A program made the translations under genes and the position numbers. From positions 31,521 through 95,520 of the forward strand of contig NZ_RWKI01000018.1 of the NCBI RefSeq assembly GCF_003984645.1: a stretch of 64,000 nt of DNA, written 5' to 3'. Below, in pieces: positions 42,960 to 52,171 of the stretch (positions within the stretch are counted from its first letter, which is position 1; every line of letters begins with the position of its first letter). Under the pieces are notes generated by a model. The model ran no database searches and had not been told where the DNA came from. It worked only from the letters and a program-made list of their open reading frames with translations. Source of the stretch: Variovorax sp. MHTC-1 (GTDB taxonomy: Bacteria > Pseudomonadota > Gammaproteobacteria > Burkholderiales > Burkholderiaceae_C).

Positions 42960-43583
42960 ATGAAAGTCACCAAGGCGCAGGCGCAGGCCAATCGGGCGCA
43001 CGTTGTCGAGACGGCATCTATGCTGTTTCGGGAGCGTGGCTACGATGGGGTTGGTGTTGCCGATCTGATGGCTGCAGCTGGCTTTACTCACGGCGGCTTC
43101 TACAAACAGTTCCGCTCGAAGGCCGACCTGGTGGCCGAATCGGCAGCCTGCGGCATCGCACAGACCGCTGCGCTGACCGCTGGCGTGGAGACGTCGGAGT
43201 TCGTGCGGCTTTACCTCTCGCGTGAGCACCGCGACACCCGTGCGATCGGCTGCACGATGGCTGCGCTGGGCGGGGACGCTGCGCGTCAACCTGAAGCGGT
43301 CCGAGCCACGTTTGCAGCCGGCATCGAGAGCCTGCTGGCTGCGCTGAGCCGCGAGGGGCTTCCGTTGGACGGTGCAAATTCAAGCCAGGCGAGAGCCAAG
43401 TCTCTGGACATACTGGCGCGCGCGGTCGGCGCCATCGTTCTGTCGCGCGCCTGTCCGGACGATTCGCCGCTGGCCGACGAAATCCTAGAGGTTTGCCGCG
43501 AAGAGATCCTCGCGTCGCTGAGGCTTGCTGGGAGTCCGTCTGCGACAGCGCGCGTACCTGTGCGCAAGCGGCGCACCGGTTGA
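42960..43583 (+). CDS. TetR family repressor
   Basis: A 207-residue TetR protein. The HTH domain is ANRAHVVETASMLFRERGYDGVGVADLMAAAGFTHGGFYKQFRSKADLVAE, and the C-terminal domain resembles the TetR_C_16/LfrR type with RDTRAIGCTMAALGGDAARQ. It is divergent from nemA and flanked by candidate operators. The segment GYDGVGVADLM is nearly the same as in the TetR fragment at 37270, which suggests that fragment came from a relative. Confidence 0.9.
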   Translation: MKVTKAQAQANRAHVVETASMLFRERGYDGVGVADLMAAAGFTHGGFYKQFRSKADLVAESAACGIAQTAALTAGVETSEFVRLYLSREHRDTRAIGCTMAALGGDAARQPEAVRATFAAGIESLLAALSREGLPLDGANSSQARAKSLDILARAVGAIVLSRACPDDSPLADEILEVCREEILASLRLAGSPSATARVPVRKRRTG

Positions 43584-43624
43584 TCTTCGGCATTTAGCGA
43601 ACGGCAACTGGTCGAGCAGACCTA

Positions 43625-43818
43625 ATGGCGGAGGGTGCGGACGCCACGGTCTTGCAGGACAACCTGACAGCACGGCTGGAGCGCAGGGAGTTCGATCTGA
43701 TCGCTCGCCGCAGGTCGCGTACCGATTTCCGACGCGCAATGGTGGACAAAGTTCGCGAAGGGCGCACGGCAGGATGTGCAAGGCTTCGATGCCACCGACC
43801 TGGCCGCGTTGGCCTGAG
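43625..43818 (+). pseudogene. OYE-type oxidoreductase, C-terminal fragment
   Basis: LERREFDLIARRRSRTDF...VDKVREGRT, followed after a +1 shift by DVQGFDATDLAALA and a stop at 43816, matches the end of OYE/FadH-type reductases (the G.A...P.W..KVREGR segment). Only about 60 codons remain. It has the opposite orientation to the N-terminal fragment at 37384-37565. Confidence 0.65.
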
Positions 43819-43905
43819 AAGACGACGCTGGGCGGCGCTCCATGCACCGCCCAGCATGTATCCCCACGGTCTCATGACCGGAGATTGCCAATTAAGGCGA
43901 GAACA

Positions 43906-43998
43906 ATGCCCATCGGTTCGTCACTGCAAGCAGAATCCCTCGAGGAGGGGCTCTCGCGCCGCGAGTTCGCCAGCCTGGCCATGGCCGGCGCTGCTGGG
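43906..43998 (+). pseudogene. 5' fragment of a Tat-exported protein gene
   Basis: From ATG 43906 (AAGGCGAG upstream) the frame reads MPIGSSLQAESLEEG then SRREFASLAMAGAAG, a twin-arginine signal. It is lost at about 43998, where the Tn3 transposase fragment begins on the other strand. The parent protein cannot be named. Confidence 0.6.
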
Positions 43999-44560
43999 CA
44001 GCCACCTTGGTCAGGACGGTCTCTCCGGTGGCCGCTTCGAGTTCAACGAGAGCGGCCGCGACCATGGCGCGGATCACGCGGTCATGCACGATGAGAAGCC
44101 GGTGGTCGTACAGCCATTGCCTGGCAAGGACAAGCAACCGTTCGCGATCGACGCAGTGCGCCACCTCGTCGCGCAGCACACGGACCAAAGCGCGGCGCTG
44201 GTGCTCGGTCATCCATTGAAAGCCCAGGCACTCGCAGGCTTGCTGCTGGTGATCGAACAGGGTGCGCCCGCGGGCGTACAGCGCACGCAGCGAAACCAGG
44301 TCGGGCGTGGAAATGTCGCGCTCGCGGCCAAGGTGGCGAAGCAGGGCAGGGGGCACGGCGCGCACGCTGTTCAGCGGCCGTCCGGTCATGCGGGCGAAGC
44401 CAATGTGCAGCGCCAAGCCCAGCTTGAGGCTTTCGCTGCGCCGCCGCGCGATAAGGTCGAGTTCGGCGCGGCTGAAACTGAAAAAGGCCTGCAGCTCGAA
44501 CTCGCTGATCTCGCCCGGCATGTCGCGCAGGCCCAGATAGGACGTCTGCCAGCCTTGCAT
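43999..44560 (-). pseudogene. tnpA: Tn3-family transposase, N-terminal fragment (copy 1)
   Basis: About 187 codons of a Tn3 TnpA: SYLGLRDMPGEISEFELQAFFSFSRAEL, the DUF4158 core with GLALHIGFARMTGRPLNSVRAVPPALL, SLRALYARGRTLFDHQQQA, and RQWLYDHRLLIVHDRVI. The catalytic domain (about 800 residues) is missing, cut off at the Tat-leader fragment. The frame itself is intact. Confidence 0.8.
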
Positions 44561-45226
44561 TGCCGCGCTCCTTCGCAGTTCGGGGGGCGGACACGATACG
44601 CCGGGGCGAAGTGAACAGCAATGCTCGCGAAATCAACGACTTAGCGAACTGACACCGCGCCGTTGCTGGGGATGCGAACCGTCAGTTTTGACACCGAAAA
44701 CAAATCGACCCCTCCGTGCGTACCTCCTCGGGGAGGTCCATGCGCCCGACGAGTCCCGTGTGGACGAATCGCTCAATCTCGCGCATGGCCGACTAGGCTC
44801 ACGACGTGCGGGCGCCGCGTCTCGAAGAAGGCCTTGCGCTCGGCGAGGATGCGCAGCATCTCCTCGATGTCGGCCCGACGCGGTCCCTTGCCTGGCGCAC
44901 GCGGCGAAGCCTCGAGCAGCATCTCGCGCAGGTGGTGCAAGTAGCTGTCGGAGGTCAGCAGCAGCGTGGACGACTTCTGATCCGAAGTCCGCTTCGAGTC
45001 AAAGCGGGACCTTGAAGACCTCACATCGAACGTCGGCAGGTGGCCGCAACCATGAGTCCGCAGCCAATCCAGGAAGCATTCTTCCGGAATCGCGGCGCCG
45101 GCCATCAGCGGTACTTCGCGAATGTCTGCAATGCGCCGGTCTGGCAAAGGTCATTCGGCAGCGCTCGCTGCCCTGATCCGTCGCTCTGTGAAGCGACTCG
45201 GTCAAGGGGATCTGCGGCAGAGTCAG
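44561..45226. other. Scarred stretch between transposase and ANTAR fragments
   Basis: A minus-strand frame at 45147-44773 (LTSDSYLHHLREMLLEASPR, then ADIEEMLRILAERKAFFE) looks protein-like but matches no family I recognise; its first half is poor. At 44641-44700 the sequence CTTAGCGAACTGACACC and GTCAGTTTTGACACC resemble each other and could be decayed Tn3 end repeats. No complete gene is supportable here. Confidence 0.35.
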
Positions 45227-45559
45227 TCAGGGCTTGGCGCTGGGTCGCCCCAAGCCGAGCTTCTCCATCGCTTCGTGCGCCTCGAAGATCATTGCTGAAA
45301 CCTCCGCGACCGTCACTCTTAGCGTGGTGGCCCGGGCACGCATGTGTTCGTAGGCTTGCGTCTCGGAAAGCTGCTGGCTCTCCGACAGCACACGGATCGC
45401 CTTCTCAAGCTGCCTCCGCGATCTCATCGTGTCTACGAGCTTCCGAACCTTGCCTTGCAGCCGCGCCTGGAATCCCTGGGCAGATCGCGCGAGCACCAAC
45501 GTGCTCAGGATGCCCGAGGAACGGAACGGCCGCGTGATGACGCCATGCGCGCTGGTATC
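45227..45559 (-). pseudogene. ANTAR-domain (AmiR/NasT-like) regulator, C-terminal fragment
   Basis: The 110 codons show the end of a pseudo-receiver (SAHGVITRPFRSSGILSTLVLA) and an ANTAR RNA-binding domain (RRQLEKAIRVLSESQQLSETQAYEHMRARA, then VTVAEVSAMIFEA). ANTAR proteins antiterminate nitrate or amide operons. The 5' part is replaced at 45560 by transposase sequence in the same frame, so a chimeric frame exists but not a real gene. Confidence 0.75.
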
Positions 45560-46346
45560 CACCTGCAGGGCGTAGGCGTGTTGCTTGGGTAGGCTAACGC
45601 CGGCCAACGACCACTCGTGCACGACGAGCGATCTGAGGCAGCTGATCTTCTCCAGAGTTTCGGTGAGCGTGGTGGGGCCATGGTGCCTGGAGGGTGTCTT
45701 GATCCACTCAAGATGGGAACAGCCGGCGTCGGGGGCGCTGGCTATGGGCCGATTCAAGGCAACGACGCATCGCGGAAGGGGAGACCTCGCTGGCAATCGC
45801 CCTGCGGATGCCGGCTTCGATCGTCGCGAACGCGTCTCAGGCCCAGTCCTGGACATGGCGCTGGCCGGGGATCAGGATGCGGTGGTCATAGAGCCAATGG
45901 CACGCGGACGCGACAAGATGGTCGGAGCGCGCAGCCTCGGCGGCGTGAAGCGCGAGCATGGCCACGAGATCTGCTTCTGCTTCTGCGGCTGCGTCGAGGT
46001 CCCTGAGGTCGAGGTAGTTCCTGGCTCACTGTTGATGCTCGTACAGCGTCGGGCGGCGCGCGTAAAGGGTGCGCAGACTGGCGATCGTCAGCGGCGATGC
46101 CTCCAGCGATTCGGCCACGTACCGCAGCAGGTTGCGCGGCCGCACGGAAAAGCGATCCATTGGTCGGTCGCACGCACGCAGAAACAGGAGTTGCAGCGCG
46201 GCTTCGACCCGGCGGTCGGATCGGAACCGCTGGCGAATCGCCTCAACGTCGCCAGTGCGAGTTCAAAGAACTGCTGAAAGGTCGAAGTCCGTCAGGCGGC
46301 TAGGCAGGGCTTCCAGACCGACGAAGCGATAGACATAGGTGGACAT
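45560..46346 (-). pseudogene. tnpA: Tn3-family transposase, degenerate N-terminal part (copy 2)
   Basis: Starting at ATG 46346, the pieces STYVYRFVGLEALPSRLTDFDL, AIRQRFRSDRRVEAALQLLFLRACDR, SLRTLYARRPTLYEHQQ-stop, YLDLRDLDAAAEAEAD, CHWLYDHRILIPGQRHVQDWA-stop and SRHHGPTTLTETLEKISCL, VHEWSLAGVSLPKQHAYA follow TnpA order. At least two frameshifts and two stops interrupt them. It is a different, older copy than the fragment at 43999-44560. Confidence 0.8.
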
Positions 46347-46572
46347 GACCGACCAATTCAGGGTCGACGGACTGTACATCGCCGCCGGTGGCCCCATGGG
46401 AAGAGTTCCACGGCCTACGCCTTGCGTGCCGAAATCCGCGCCAGCAAAGGCTTTCGGAGCAACCGTATCAAACTACACGGAAAGGACGATTACCCCAGAT
46501 CGAACTGCCGCCACATGGAGGCGCCCGAGCTGGTGTGGCGGGGCGAGCTGCTGGCGGTGGCGGAAGGCTGGC

Positions 46573-47388
46573 TCAGCCGAAGCGCAGCGAGCGCAGCCCC
46601 ACCGTCCGGTCCACCCACACCACCACAACGAGGGTGAGCACAATGCTGACCGTCGACACGGCGGCCGCGGTCGGGTCGAAGTCCCAGCGCAGGTAGTCGA
46701 AGAGCTGCAGTGGCAGCGTCGTCATGCCGATGCCCTTCAGAAGCAGCGACATGTTGAAGAGGTCGAAGGAGATCACGAAGGCGAACAGCGCGCCCGTGAT
46801 GATGCCGGGCTTGATCAGCGGCAGCGTCACGCGCACGAAAGCGCGCCAGGGCGAGGCGCCAAGGCTGCGCGCCGCCTGCTCGAGCGAGGCGTCCTGGTTG
46901 TAGAGCGCCGACGCCACGTTGGTGAACACGTAGGGCAGGGTCACCAGCACGTGGCCAACGACCAGACCGAACATCGTGCGCGTGCCGATGCCGCTCGCGT
47001 AGAGGAAGAACAGCAGCGCGATGGCGGTGAGGATCTCGGGCAGCATGAGCGGCATCATCAGCAGCATGCGCAGAGGCTCGCGCAGCCGCTGCGCATACCT
47101 CACCACGTAGAGCGCGCCGGCGATGCCGATGACCGACGAGGTCAGCGTCGCGGCCGACGCCAGCAGCAGCGAGCTGCGGATGGCGCGCATGAAGGCCTCG
47201 TTGACGAACAGCGCACCGAACCAGCGCAGCGAGATGCCCTGCGGCGGGAAGCTCATGAACTCGCCGGCGTTGAGCGACATCAGCACGATGATCGCGATCG
47301 GCAGCAGCAGGAAGGCGTAGACGGCGCCGATGTAGAGCAGGCCGAAGCCGTCCGCCACGCAATGCGACAGCGGTGCGCGGCGCGTCAT
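46573..47388 (-). CDS. PotC-like ABC transporter permease
   Basis: A 271-residue permease with six helices; the EAA loop NQDASLEQAARSLGASPWRAFVRVTLPLIKPGI contacts the ATPase. The PotC-like end (LFDYLRWDFDPTAAAVST) fits spermidine/putrescine/opine importers. It is the twelfth and last gene of the operon that starts at 58237. The start overlaps the previous gene by ATGA. Confidence 0.9.
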   Translation of the reverse strand: MTRRAPLSHCVADGFGLLYIGAVYAFLLLPIAIIVLMSLNAGEFMSFPPQGISLRWFGALFVNEAFMRAIRSSLLLASAATLTSSVIGIAGALYVVRYAQRLREPLRMLLMMPLMLPEILTAIALLFFLYASGIGTRTMFGLVVGHVLVTLPYVFTNVASALYNQDASLEQAARSLGASPWRAFVRVTLPLIKPGIITGALFAFVISFDLFNMSLLLKGIGMTTLPLQLFDYLRWDFDPTAAAVSTVSIVLTLVVVVWVDRTVGLRSLRFG

Positions 47389-48284
47389 GCCAGGCCCTTC
47401 ATGAAGCGACCGGTCAGCTTCCCATAGAGCGCCACCGCCGCCATGCCGCAGGCCGTGAGCACCAGCGCCTGCGCCGCGCCGGCGGGCCACTGGAAGTTGT
47501 CGATCAGGTTCTGCACCACCAGCACCGACATGGTCTTGACCTGCGCGCCGCCGAGCATCACCGGCGTCACATAGGCGCTCAACGCGAGCACGAAGACCAG
47601 GATCGTGCCGGCCTGGATGCCCGGCCATGACAAGGGCAGCACGAGGCGCCAGAAGACCTTGAGCCGCGAGGCGCCGAGCGAGCGCGCGGCCGATTCGAGC
47701 GAGGGGTCGATGCTTTGGATCGCGCCGACCAGCGGCAGGATCATGAAGGGCAGGAACACGTGCACCAGCGCGATGGTCACGCCGAGCCGGTTGTTCATCA
47801 GCTGCAGGCCGGTCTCGACCAGGCCGAGGTCGAGCAGCACGCGGTTGACCACACCGTTGCCCGACAGCAGGATCAGCCAGCCGAAGCTGCGCACCACCAC
47901 GCCCACCAGCAGCGGCGAGAGCACCAGCACATAGAGCACGCTGCCCCAGCGCGAGCGCGTGCGCGCGAGGTGGTAGGCCACCGGGTAGCCCAACAGCAGG
48001 CAGATCGGCGTGACGGTGAGGCCCAGGAGCAGCGTGTCGCCCAGCACGCCGAGCAGGTAGCCGTCGGAGAGCGCGCGGCCGTAGTTGGCAAGCGTGAGGC
48101 CCGCGCCGTAGGGTGCGCCGACGGCCGGCGGGCGCAGGCTCATCAGCACGATGTTGAGGTAAGGCAGAACCAGGAAGATGCCGATCAGCACTAAGGCAGG
48201 CACGATCAGCCAGAAGGCGCGGCGTGCAAGCGGCACGGTCCGCGTCGCACGCGGCACCGTTGCGGTGGAGGCGATGGCGCTCAT
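47385..48284 (-). CDS. PotB-like ABC transporter permease
   Basis: The 299-residue partner permease. The EAA loop is DPSLESAARSLGASRLKVFWRLVLPLSWPGIQAG; FLVLPYLNIVLMSLRPP near the start is the first helix and periplasmic entry. Overlaps by four bases both with the ATPase upstream and with PotC downstream give strict co-translation. Confidence 0.9.
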   Translation of the reverse strand: MSAIASTATVPRATRTVPLARRAFWLIVPALVLIGIFLVLPYLNIVLMSLRPPAVGAPYGAGLTLANYGRALSDGYLLGVLGDTLLLGLTVTPICLLLGYPVAYHLARTRSRWGSVLYVLVLSPLLVGVVVRSFGWLILLSGNGVVNRVLLDLGLVETGLQLMNNRLGVTIALVHVFLPFMILPLVGAIQSIDPSLESAARSLGASRLKVFWRLVLPLSWPGIQAGTILVFVLALSAYVTPVMLGGAQVKTMSVLVVQNLIDNFQWPAGAAQALVLTACGMAAVALYGKLTGRFMKGLA

Positions 48285-49420
48285 TCCTGCCCCGCGATGA
48301 TCCAGGCGTGTCCGGGCTCGAAGCGCATGCCGCTCGTCGCACCGGCCGCGACGCGCTGGCCCGGCGAGGTCTGCACCAGCAGCGTCTGGCCGCCCGCGCA
48401 GTGAACCGTGTGCTCCACGCTGCTGCCGAGGAAATAGCTGGTGGCCACCTGGCCCTGATAGGGGCCGCTGCCGTCGAAGTGGATGGCCTCGGGCCGGATC
48501 GTGACCTGCACGGGCTGGCCGGGCGCGAGCGGCTGGTCATGGTCGGCCTCCACGGTGCCGAGCGCAGTCTCGATGCGAAAGCGCAGCCACGGGCCTTCGT
48601 TGGGCAGCATCGATTCGACGCGGCCCTCGATCAGGTTGGAGCGGCCGATGAAGCGCGCGACATCGACGCTGCGCGGACGCAGGTAGATCGCCTCGGGCAC
48701 GACGAACTGCTGCAGCCGTCCGCCCAGCATCACCGCCACGCGGTCGGACATCACCATCGCCTCGGCCTGGTCGTGCGTGACATAGAGCGTGGTGATGCCC
48801 ACGCGCTTCTGCAGTTCGCGGATGAAGACGCGCATGTCCTCGCGCAGCACCGCGTCGAGGTTGGCCAGCGGTTCGTCGAGCAGCAGCAGGCGCGGCTCGA
48901 TCACCAGTGCGCGGGCCAGCGCCACGCGTTGCTGCTGGCCGCCCGAGAGCTGGCGCGGATAGCGCTCGGCCATGCTCGTGAGCTGCACCATCGCCAGCAT
49001 GGCATCGATGCGGCGCGCCATCTCGGCCTTGGGCACGTTGCGCATCTCGAGGCCGAAGGCGAGGTTGCGCCGCACCGTGAGATGCGGGAACAGCGCGTAG
49101 TTCTGGAACACCATGCCGATGTCGCGGCGCTCGGGCGGCAGGCCGGTGATGTCTTCGCCGTCGAGCAGCACCGCACCCTCGTCGGGGTACTCGAAGCCGG
49201 CCACGCAGCGCAGCGTGGTGGTCTTGCCGCAGCCGCTCGGGCCCAAGAGCGAGATGAACTCGCCGGGCTCGGTGTGAAGCTCCAGCGCGTGCAGCGCCGT
49301 CATGGCCTGGAAGCTCTTGCCGAGGCCCTTCAGCGTGAGCCGCGTCATGCGGCGTGCGCGCACCGCGGCGGCCGCGTCCGAATCCGCCGGCCGTGCGCCG
49401 GCCGGCAGCACCGCGCTCAC
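48281..49420 (-). CDS. PotA-like ABC transporter ATPase
   Basis: A 379-residue importer ATPase. Walker A GPSGCGKTTTLRCVAG, Q-loop VFQNYALFPHLTV, signature LSGGQQQRVALARAL, Walker B LLLLDEPLANLD and the switch His (YVTHDQAEA) are present. The C-terminal TOBE domain (VTIRPEAIHF, VATSYFLGSSVEHTV) marks the PotA/MalK group. The start is GTG at 49420 overlapping the binding-protein stop; ATG at 49348 is a possible shorter start directly before the domain. Confidence 0.92.
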   Translation of the reverse strand: MSAVLPAGARPADSDAAAAVRARRMTRLTLKGLGKSFQAMTALHALELHTEPGEFISLLGPSGCGKTTTLRCVAGFEYPDEGAVLLDGEDITGLPPERRDIGMVFQNYALFPHLTVRRNLAFGLEMRNVPKAEMARRIDAMLAMVQLTSMAERYPRQLSGGQQQRVALARALVIEPRLLLLDEPLANLDAVLREDMRVFIRELQKRVGITTLYVTHDQAEAMVMSDRVAVMLGGRLQQFVVPEAIYLRPRSVDVARFIGRSNLIEGRVESMLPNEGPWLRFRIETALGTVEADHDQPLAPGQPVQVTIRPEAIHFDGSGPYQGQVATSYFLGSSVEHTVHCAGGQTLLVQTSPGQRVAAGATSGMRFEPGHAWIIAGQE

Positions 49421-50463
49421 TTGATCTCCCGGTTCCAGCGGTCGGTGATGGCCGGCAGCTGGGGATTGACCTTGCTCCAGTCGAAGCCGACGATCGAGGC
49501 CATGGCCTTGCCGCTGACCGGCACGTCGGCCGCCATCGACGATGCCAGCTGCACCTTGGTGTTGGTGGGCGAAGTGAAGAACTCCTTGGCCATCATTTCC
49601 TGCACCTCGGGCTGCAGGATGAAGTTCAGGTACTTGTAGGCATCCTCCTTGTTGGGCGCGTTCTTGAGGATGTTGAAGGATTGCTCGAAGGCCACCACGC
49701 CCTCGCTCGGCACCACCATCTCGACCGGCACGCCCTTCTTCTTGAGCGCGACGATCTCGGGAAAGTCGATCACCGCCACCGTGACGTCGCCGCGCGTGAG
49801 CATGGTCGAGAGCGTGCCGCTCCAGTCGGCCTGCGTGAAGGGCAGCAGCTTCTTGATCTCGACGAAGGCACGGTCGATCGCGTCCTGCGAGCCGCCGTGG
49901 ATCTTCGCGGTCATCAGCAGGAACAGCATCGCGGCCGTGTTGCCGATCTGGTAGAGGCCGATCTTGCCCTTGAACTCAGGGTTGCTCCAGAGATCGGTCC
50001 AGGACTTGGGCGGCGTCTTCACCAGGTCCTTGCGGTAGCCGATGCCGATGGTCGACACGATGCCGCGCACGCCGTTGTCGCCCGGGTTGCGCAGGTTCGG
50101 ATAGACGTTCGCGAGGTTGGGCACCTTGACCGCGGGAATGGGCTCGAAGTAGCCCTCGCCGCGCACCACGCTCGCGATGTTCTCGTTGACCATCAGCACG
50201 CTGTAGGGCGGCTTCTCGATGCCGGCGGCGCGCAGGTTGGCGATGAAATTCTTGCCCAGGCCGACGTCCAGCGTGGGCTGCACGCCGCTGGCCTTGTCGA
50301 GCATCGGCAGCAGGTCGCTGCGCCAGAACTTCTCCCAGCGGCCGCCGTAGGTGTTGACCACCAGCGGCGCGGCGGCGAAGGAGGGCAGGGCAGGCAGCGC
50401 GAGGCCGGCGGCGGCGCCGAGGCTGCGCAGGAGGAGGTCGCGGCGATTTTGAAGAGCGAGCAT
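49417..50463 (-). CDS. PotD-like periplasmic substrate-binding protein
   Basis: This 348-residue protein has a twin-arginine-like leader (NRRDLLLRSLGAAAGLALPALPSFAAA). The mature part begins VVNTYGGRWEKFWRSDLLP, a spermidine/iron-type binding protein start, with PKSWTDLWSNPEFKGKIGLY and YLNFILQPEVQEMM later. It follows the dioxygenase gene by 29 bases, the largest gap in the operon. The solute may be a charged amine or a nucleobase derivative; sequence does not decide. Confidence 0.88.
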   Translation of the reverse strand: MLALQNRRDLLLRSLGAAAGLALPALPSFAAAPLVVNTYGGRWEKFWRSDLLPMLDKASGVQPTLDVGLGKNFIANLRAAGIEKPPYSVLMVNENIASVVRGEGYFEPIPAVKVPNLANVYPNLRNPGDNGVRGIVSTIGIGYRKDLVKTPPKSWTDLWSNPEFKGKIGLYQIGNTAAMLFLLMTAKIHGGSQDAIDRAFVEIKKLLPFTQADWSGTLSTMLTRGDVTVAVIDFPEIVALKKKGVPVEMVVPSEGVVAFEQSFNILKNAPNKEDAYKYLNFILQPEVQEMMAKEFFTSPTNTKVQLASSMAADVPVSGKAMASIVGFDWSKVNPQLPAITDRWNREIK

Positions 50464-50492
50464 GGGAAGACTTTCGGGCGGCAGTGGAAGGA

Positions 50493-51479
50493 TCAGGCGG
50501 TGACGGAATCGCCGGCCGATGTGCGGCGGTAGTCGTAGTTGCGGTTCAGGCGGTCGAGCAGGTAGTCGCCGTAGTGCACCGGCGCATGCTTCGGCGGGTT
50601 GGCTTCGTCGGTGCAGGTCGGCAGGCATTCGATCAGCGCGTCCATGCCCGGGTCGAAGAAGTAGGGCAGCGAATAGCGGTCGCCGCCGGAGCGGTTGATG
50701 ACGCGGTGCGGCGTCGAGACGAAGCGCATGTTGGTCCAGCGCGCGAGCATGTCGCCGACGTTGAGCACGTAGGTGTTCGCAATCGGCGGCGCCTCGATCC
50801 AGTCGCCGCCGCGCGGGCGTACCTGCAGGCCGCCCGCGTCGTCCTGCGCCAGCAGCGTGATGACGCCGTAGTCGGTGTGCGGGGCCGAGCCGATCTGCTC
50901 GTCTTCCAGCGGCGGCTGCGGCGGGTAGTGCAAGAGGCGCAGGAAGGTGGTGGGCTTCTCGAAGTGATGATCCAGCGCATGCGCCGGCAGCCCCAGGCTC
51001 ATGGCGATCAGCTGCACGAGGTAGCGGGAGAGCGCGTCGACTTCGGCGATGTAGCGCTCGATGCGCACCTGGAAGTCCGGCACCCAGCCGGGCCACTGGT
51101 TGGGGCCCTGCAGCGGCAGGCCGGCCAGCAGGCGGTGATCGTCCGGCGGCAGCTCGTGCATGAGCATCAGCGACTCGCTCATGTTCGGCCGCGTCACCTT
51201 CGCCACCGAGGAGGTGACGATGGTGGAAGTGGCCATGCCCATGTAGCCGCGATGGAAACCGTTGATCGCGATCGACTGCTTGCGTTCGAGCGGCGAGGCA
51301 TGGAACTCGCGCGAGGCCGCGAAGGCCGCGTCGCGCGAAGCGGCCGCCACGTTGTGCCCCGCGATGTAGGCGAAGCCGATGGTGCTGAGGGCTTCGTGGA
51401 GACGCGCCGCAGTCTCGCGCGCAAGAGGCGCCTCGGAGTCGATGTTGCCGTGTAGATCGATGAGGGGAATGGATGTCAT
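50493..51479 (-). CDS. 2-oxoglutarate/Fe(II) dioxygenase (IPNS-like), copy 2
   Basis: A 328-residue dioxygenase of the isopenicillin-N-synthase-like family. The DIOX_N region is IPLIDLHG...LHEALSTIGFAYIAGHNV. Iron ligands are HTDYG and the His of STPHRVINR, and the 2-oxoglutarate Arg region is RYSLPYFFDP. It would oxidise a small molecule with O2 and 2-oxoglutarate, releasing succinate and CO2. It overlaps the isochorismatase-family gene by four bases. The paralogue at 57236 opens the operon. Confidence 0.9.
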   Translation of the reverse strand: MTSIPLIDLHGNIDSEAPLARETAARLHEALSTIGFAYIAGHNVAAASRDAAFAASREFHASPLERKQSIAINGFHRGYMGMATSTIVTSSVAKVTRPNMSESLMLMHELPPDDHRLLAGLPLQGPNQWPGWVPDFQVRIERYIAEVDALSRYLVQLIAMSLGLPAHALDHHFEKPTTFLRLLHYPPQPPLEDEQIGSAPHTDYGVITLLAQDDAGGLQVRPRGGDWIEAPPIANTYVLNVGDMLARWTNMRFVSTPHRVINRSGGDRYSLPYFFDPGMDALIECLPTCTDEANPPKHAPVHYGDYLLDRLNRNYDYRRTSAGDSVTA

Positions 51480-52171
51480 GGATGAACTTCGAACGAGAAG
51501 TACTGCTGCCAGTGCGCCAGCAGGTCCGCCGCCTCCACCACCAGCCCTAGGTGCAGCGACACCATGCTGAGCGCCGCGGCCTCGAGGTGTGCGTCGGTGC
51601 CGCGCACCAGGTCGCGCAGCACGATCACGCGGTAGTTGTGGTTGTTGGCGTCGAAGGCGGTGTTGAGCACGCAGCAGTCGGTGAAGCCGCCGTTGAGCAC
51701 CACGGTGCGGATGCCCTGGTTGCGCAGCAGGAAGTCGAGATCGGTGGGGTAGAAGGCCGAGAGCCGGCGCTTGTTCTCCACCCGCAGGTCGCCGGGCTCG
51801 ACCCGCGTGACCCACTCGGTCCAGCGGCTGCCTTCGATCGCATGGGCATCGGCGTTCGGGATCTCGCCCACGTGCAGCGGAAAGGTCCTCCGCCATGCGG
51901 CCGGGATGCCGCGCAGGTCGTCGGCGCCGCCGGGCCGGAGCACCGACTTGACGTGCACGATGGGCACGCCGAGCGCGCGGGCCTCATCGTGGAAGGCGTC
52001 GATCGGCGCCACCAGCTCGCGTGCGCGCGGCGCCGGGCAGGGGCAGTCGGGGCCTTCGTCGAGATGGCCGCGGTGCATGTCGATCGAGATCACGGCAGTG
52101 GCCGCCGGGTCGAGATAGTCGTCGAAGGCTTCGCCCAGTTCGCGCGACTCTTCGTAGACGTAGGCCTTCAT
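51476..52171 (-). CDS. Isochorismatase-family cysteine hydrolase
   Basis: A 231-residue hydrolase. The catalytic triad appears as Asp in VISIDMHRGHL, Lys in VENKRRLSAFYPTDLDFLL, and Cys in NGGFTDCCVLNTAFDA, where the non-prolyl cis bond precedes. RutB and biuret/carbamoyl hydrolases are in the same superfamily, so a ureido or amide bond is a likely target. It sits between the nucleoside-type permease and a dioxygenase gene. Confidence 0.9.
   Translation of the reverse strand: MKAYVYEESRELGEAFDDYLDPAATAVISIDMHRGHLDEGPDCPCPAPRARELVAPIDAFHDEARALGVPIVHVKSVLRPGGADDLRGIPAAWRRTFPLHVGEIPNADAHAIEGSRWTEWVTRVEPGDLRVENKRRLSAFYPTDLDFLLRNQGIRTVVLNGGFTDCCVLNTAFDANNHNYRVIVLRDLVRGTDAHLEAAALSMVSLHLGLVVEAADLLAHWQQYFSFEVHP

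Noticed and set aside
44641..44700. GTCAGTTTTGAC as a fourth lux box
   Set aside because: It lacks the CT...AG ends at the required spacing and lies in transposon debris with no intact gene downstream.
45227..45856. 209-codon frame as one intact ANTAR regulator
   Set aside because: Residues up to about 99 are transposase or out-of-frame sequence; only the end is ANTAR.
46347..46572. Plus-strand frame with LRAEIRASKGFRSNRIKLHG as a gene
   Set aside because: It looks protein-like for about 40 codons, but it has no start region or recognisable family and runs antisense into the permease gene; at most a remnant.
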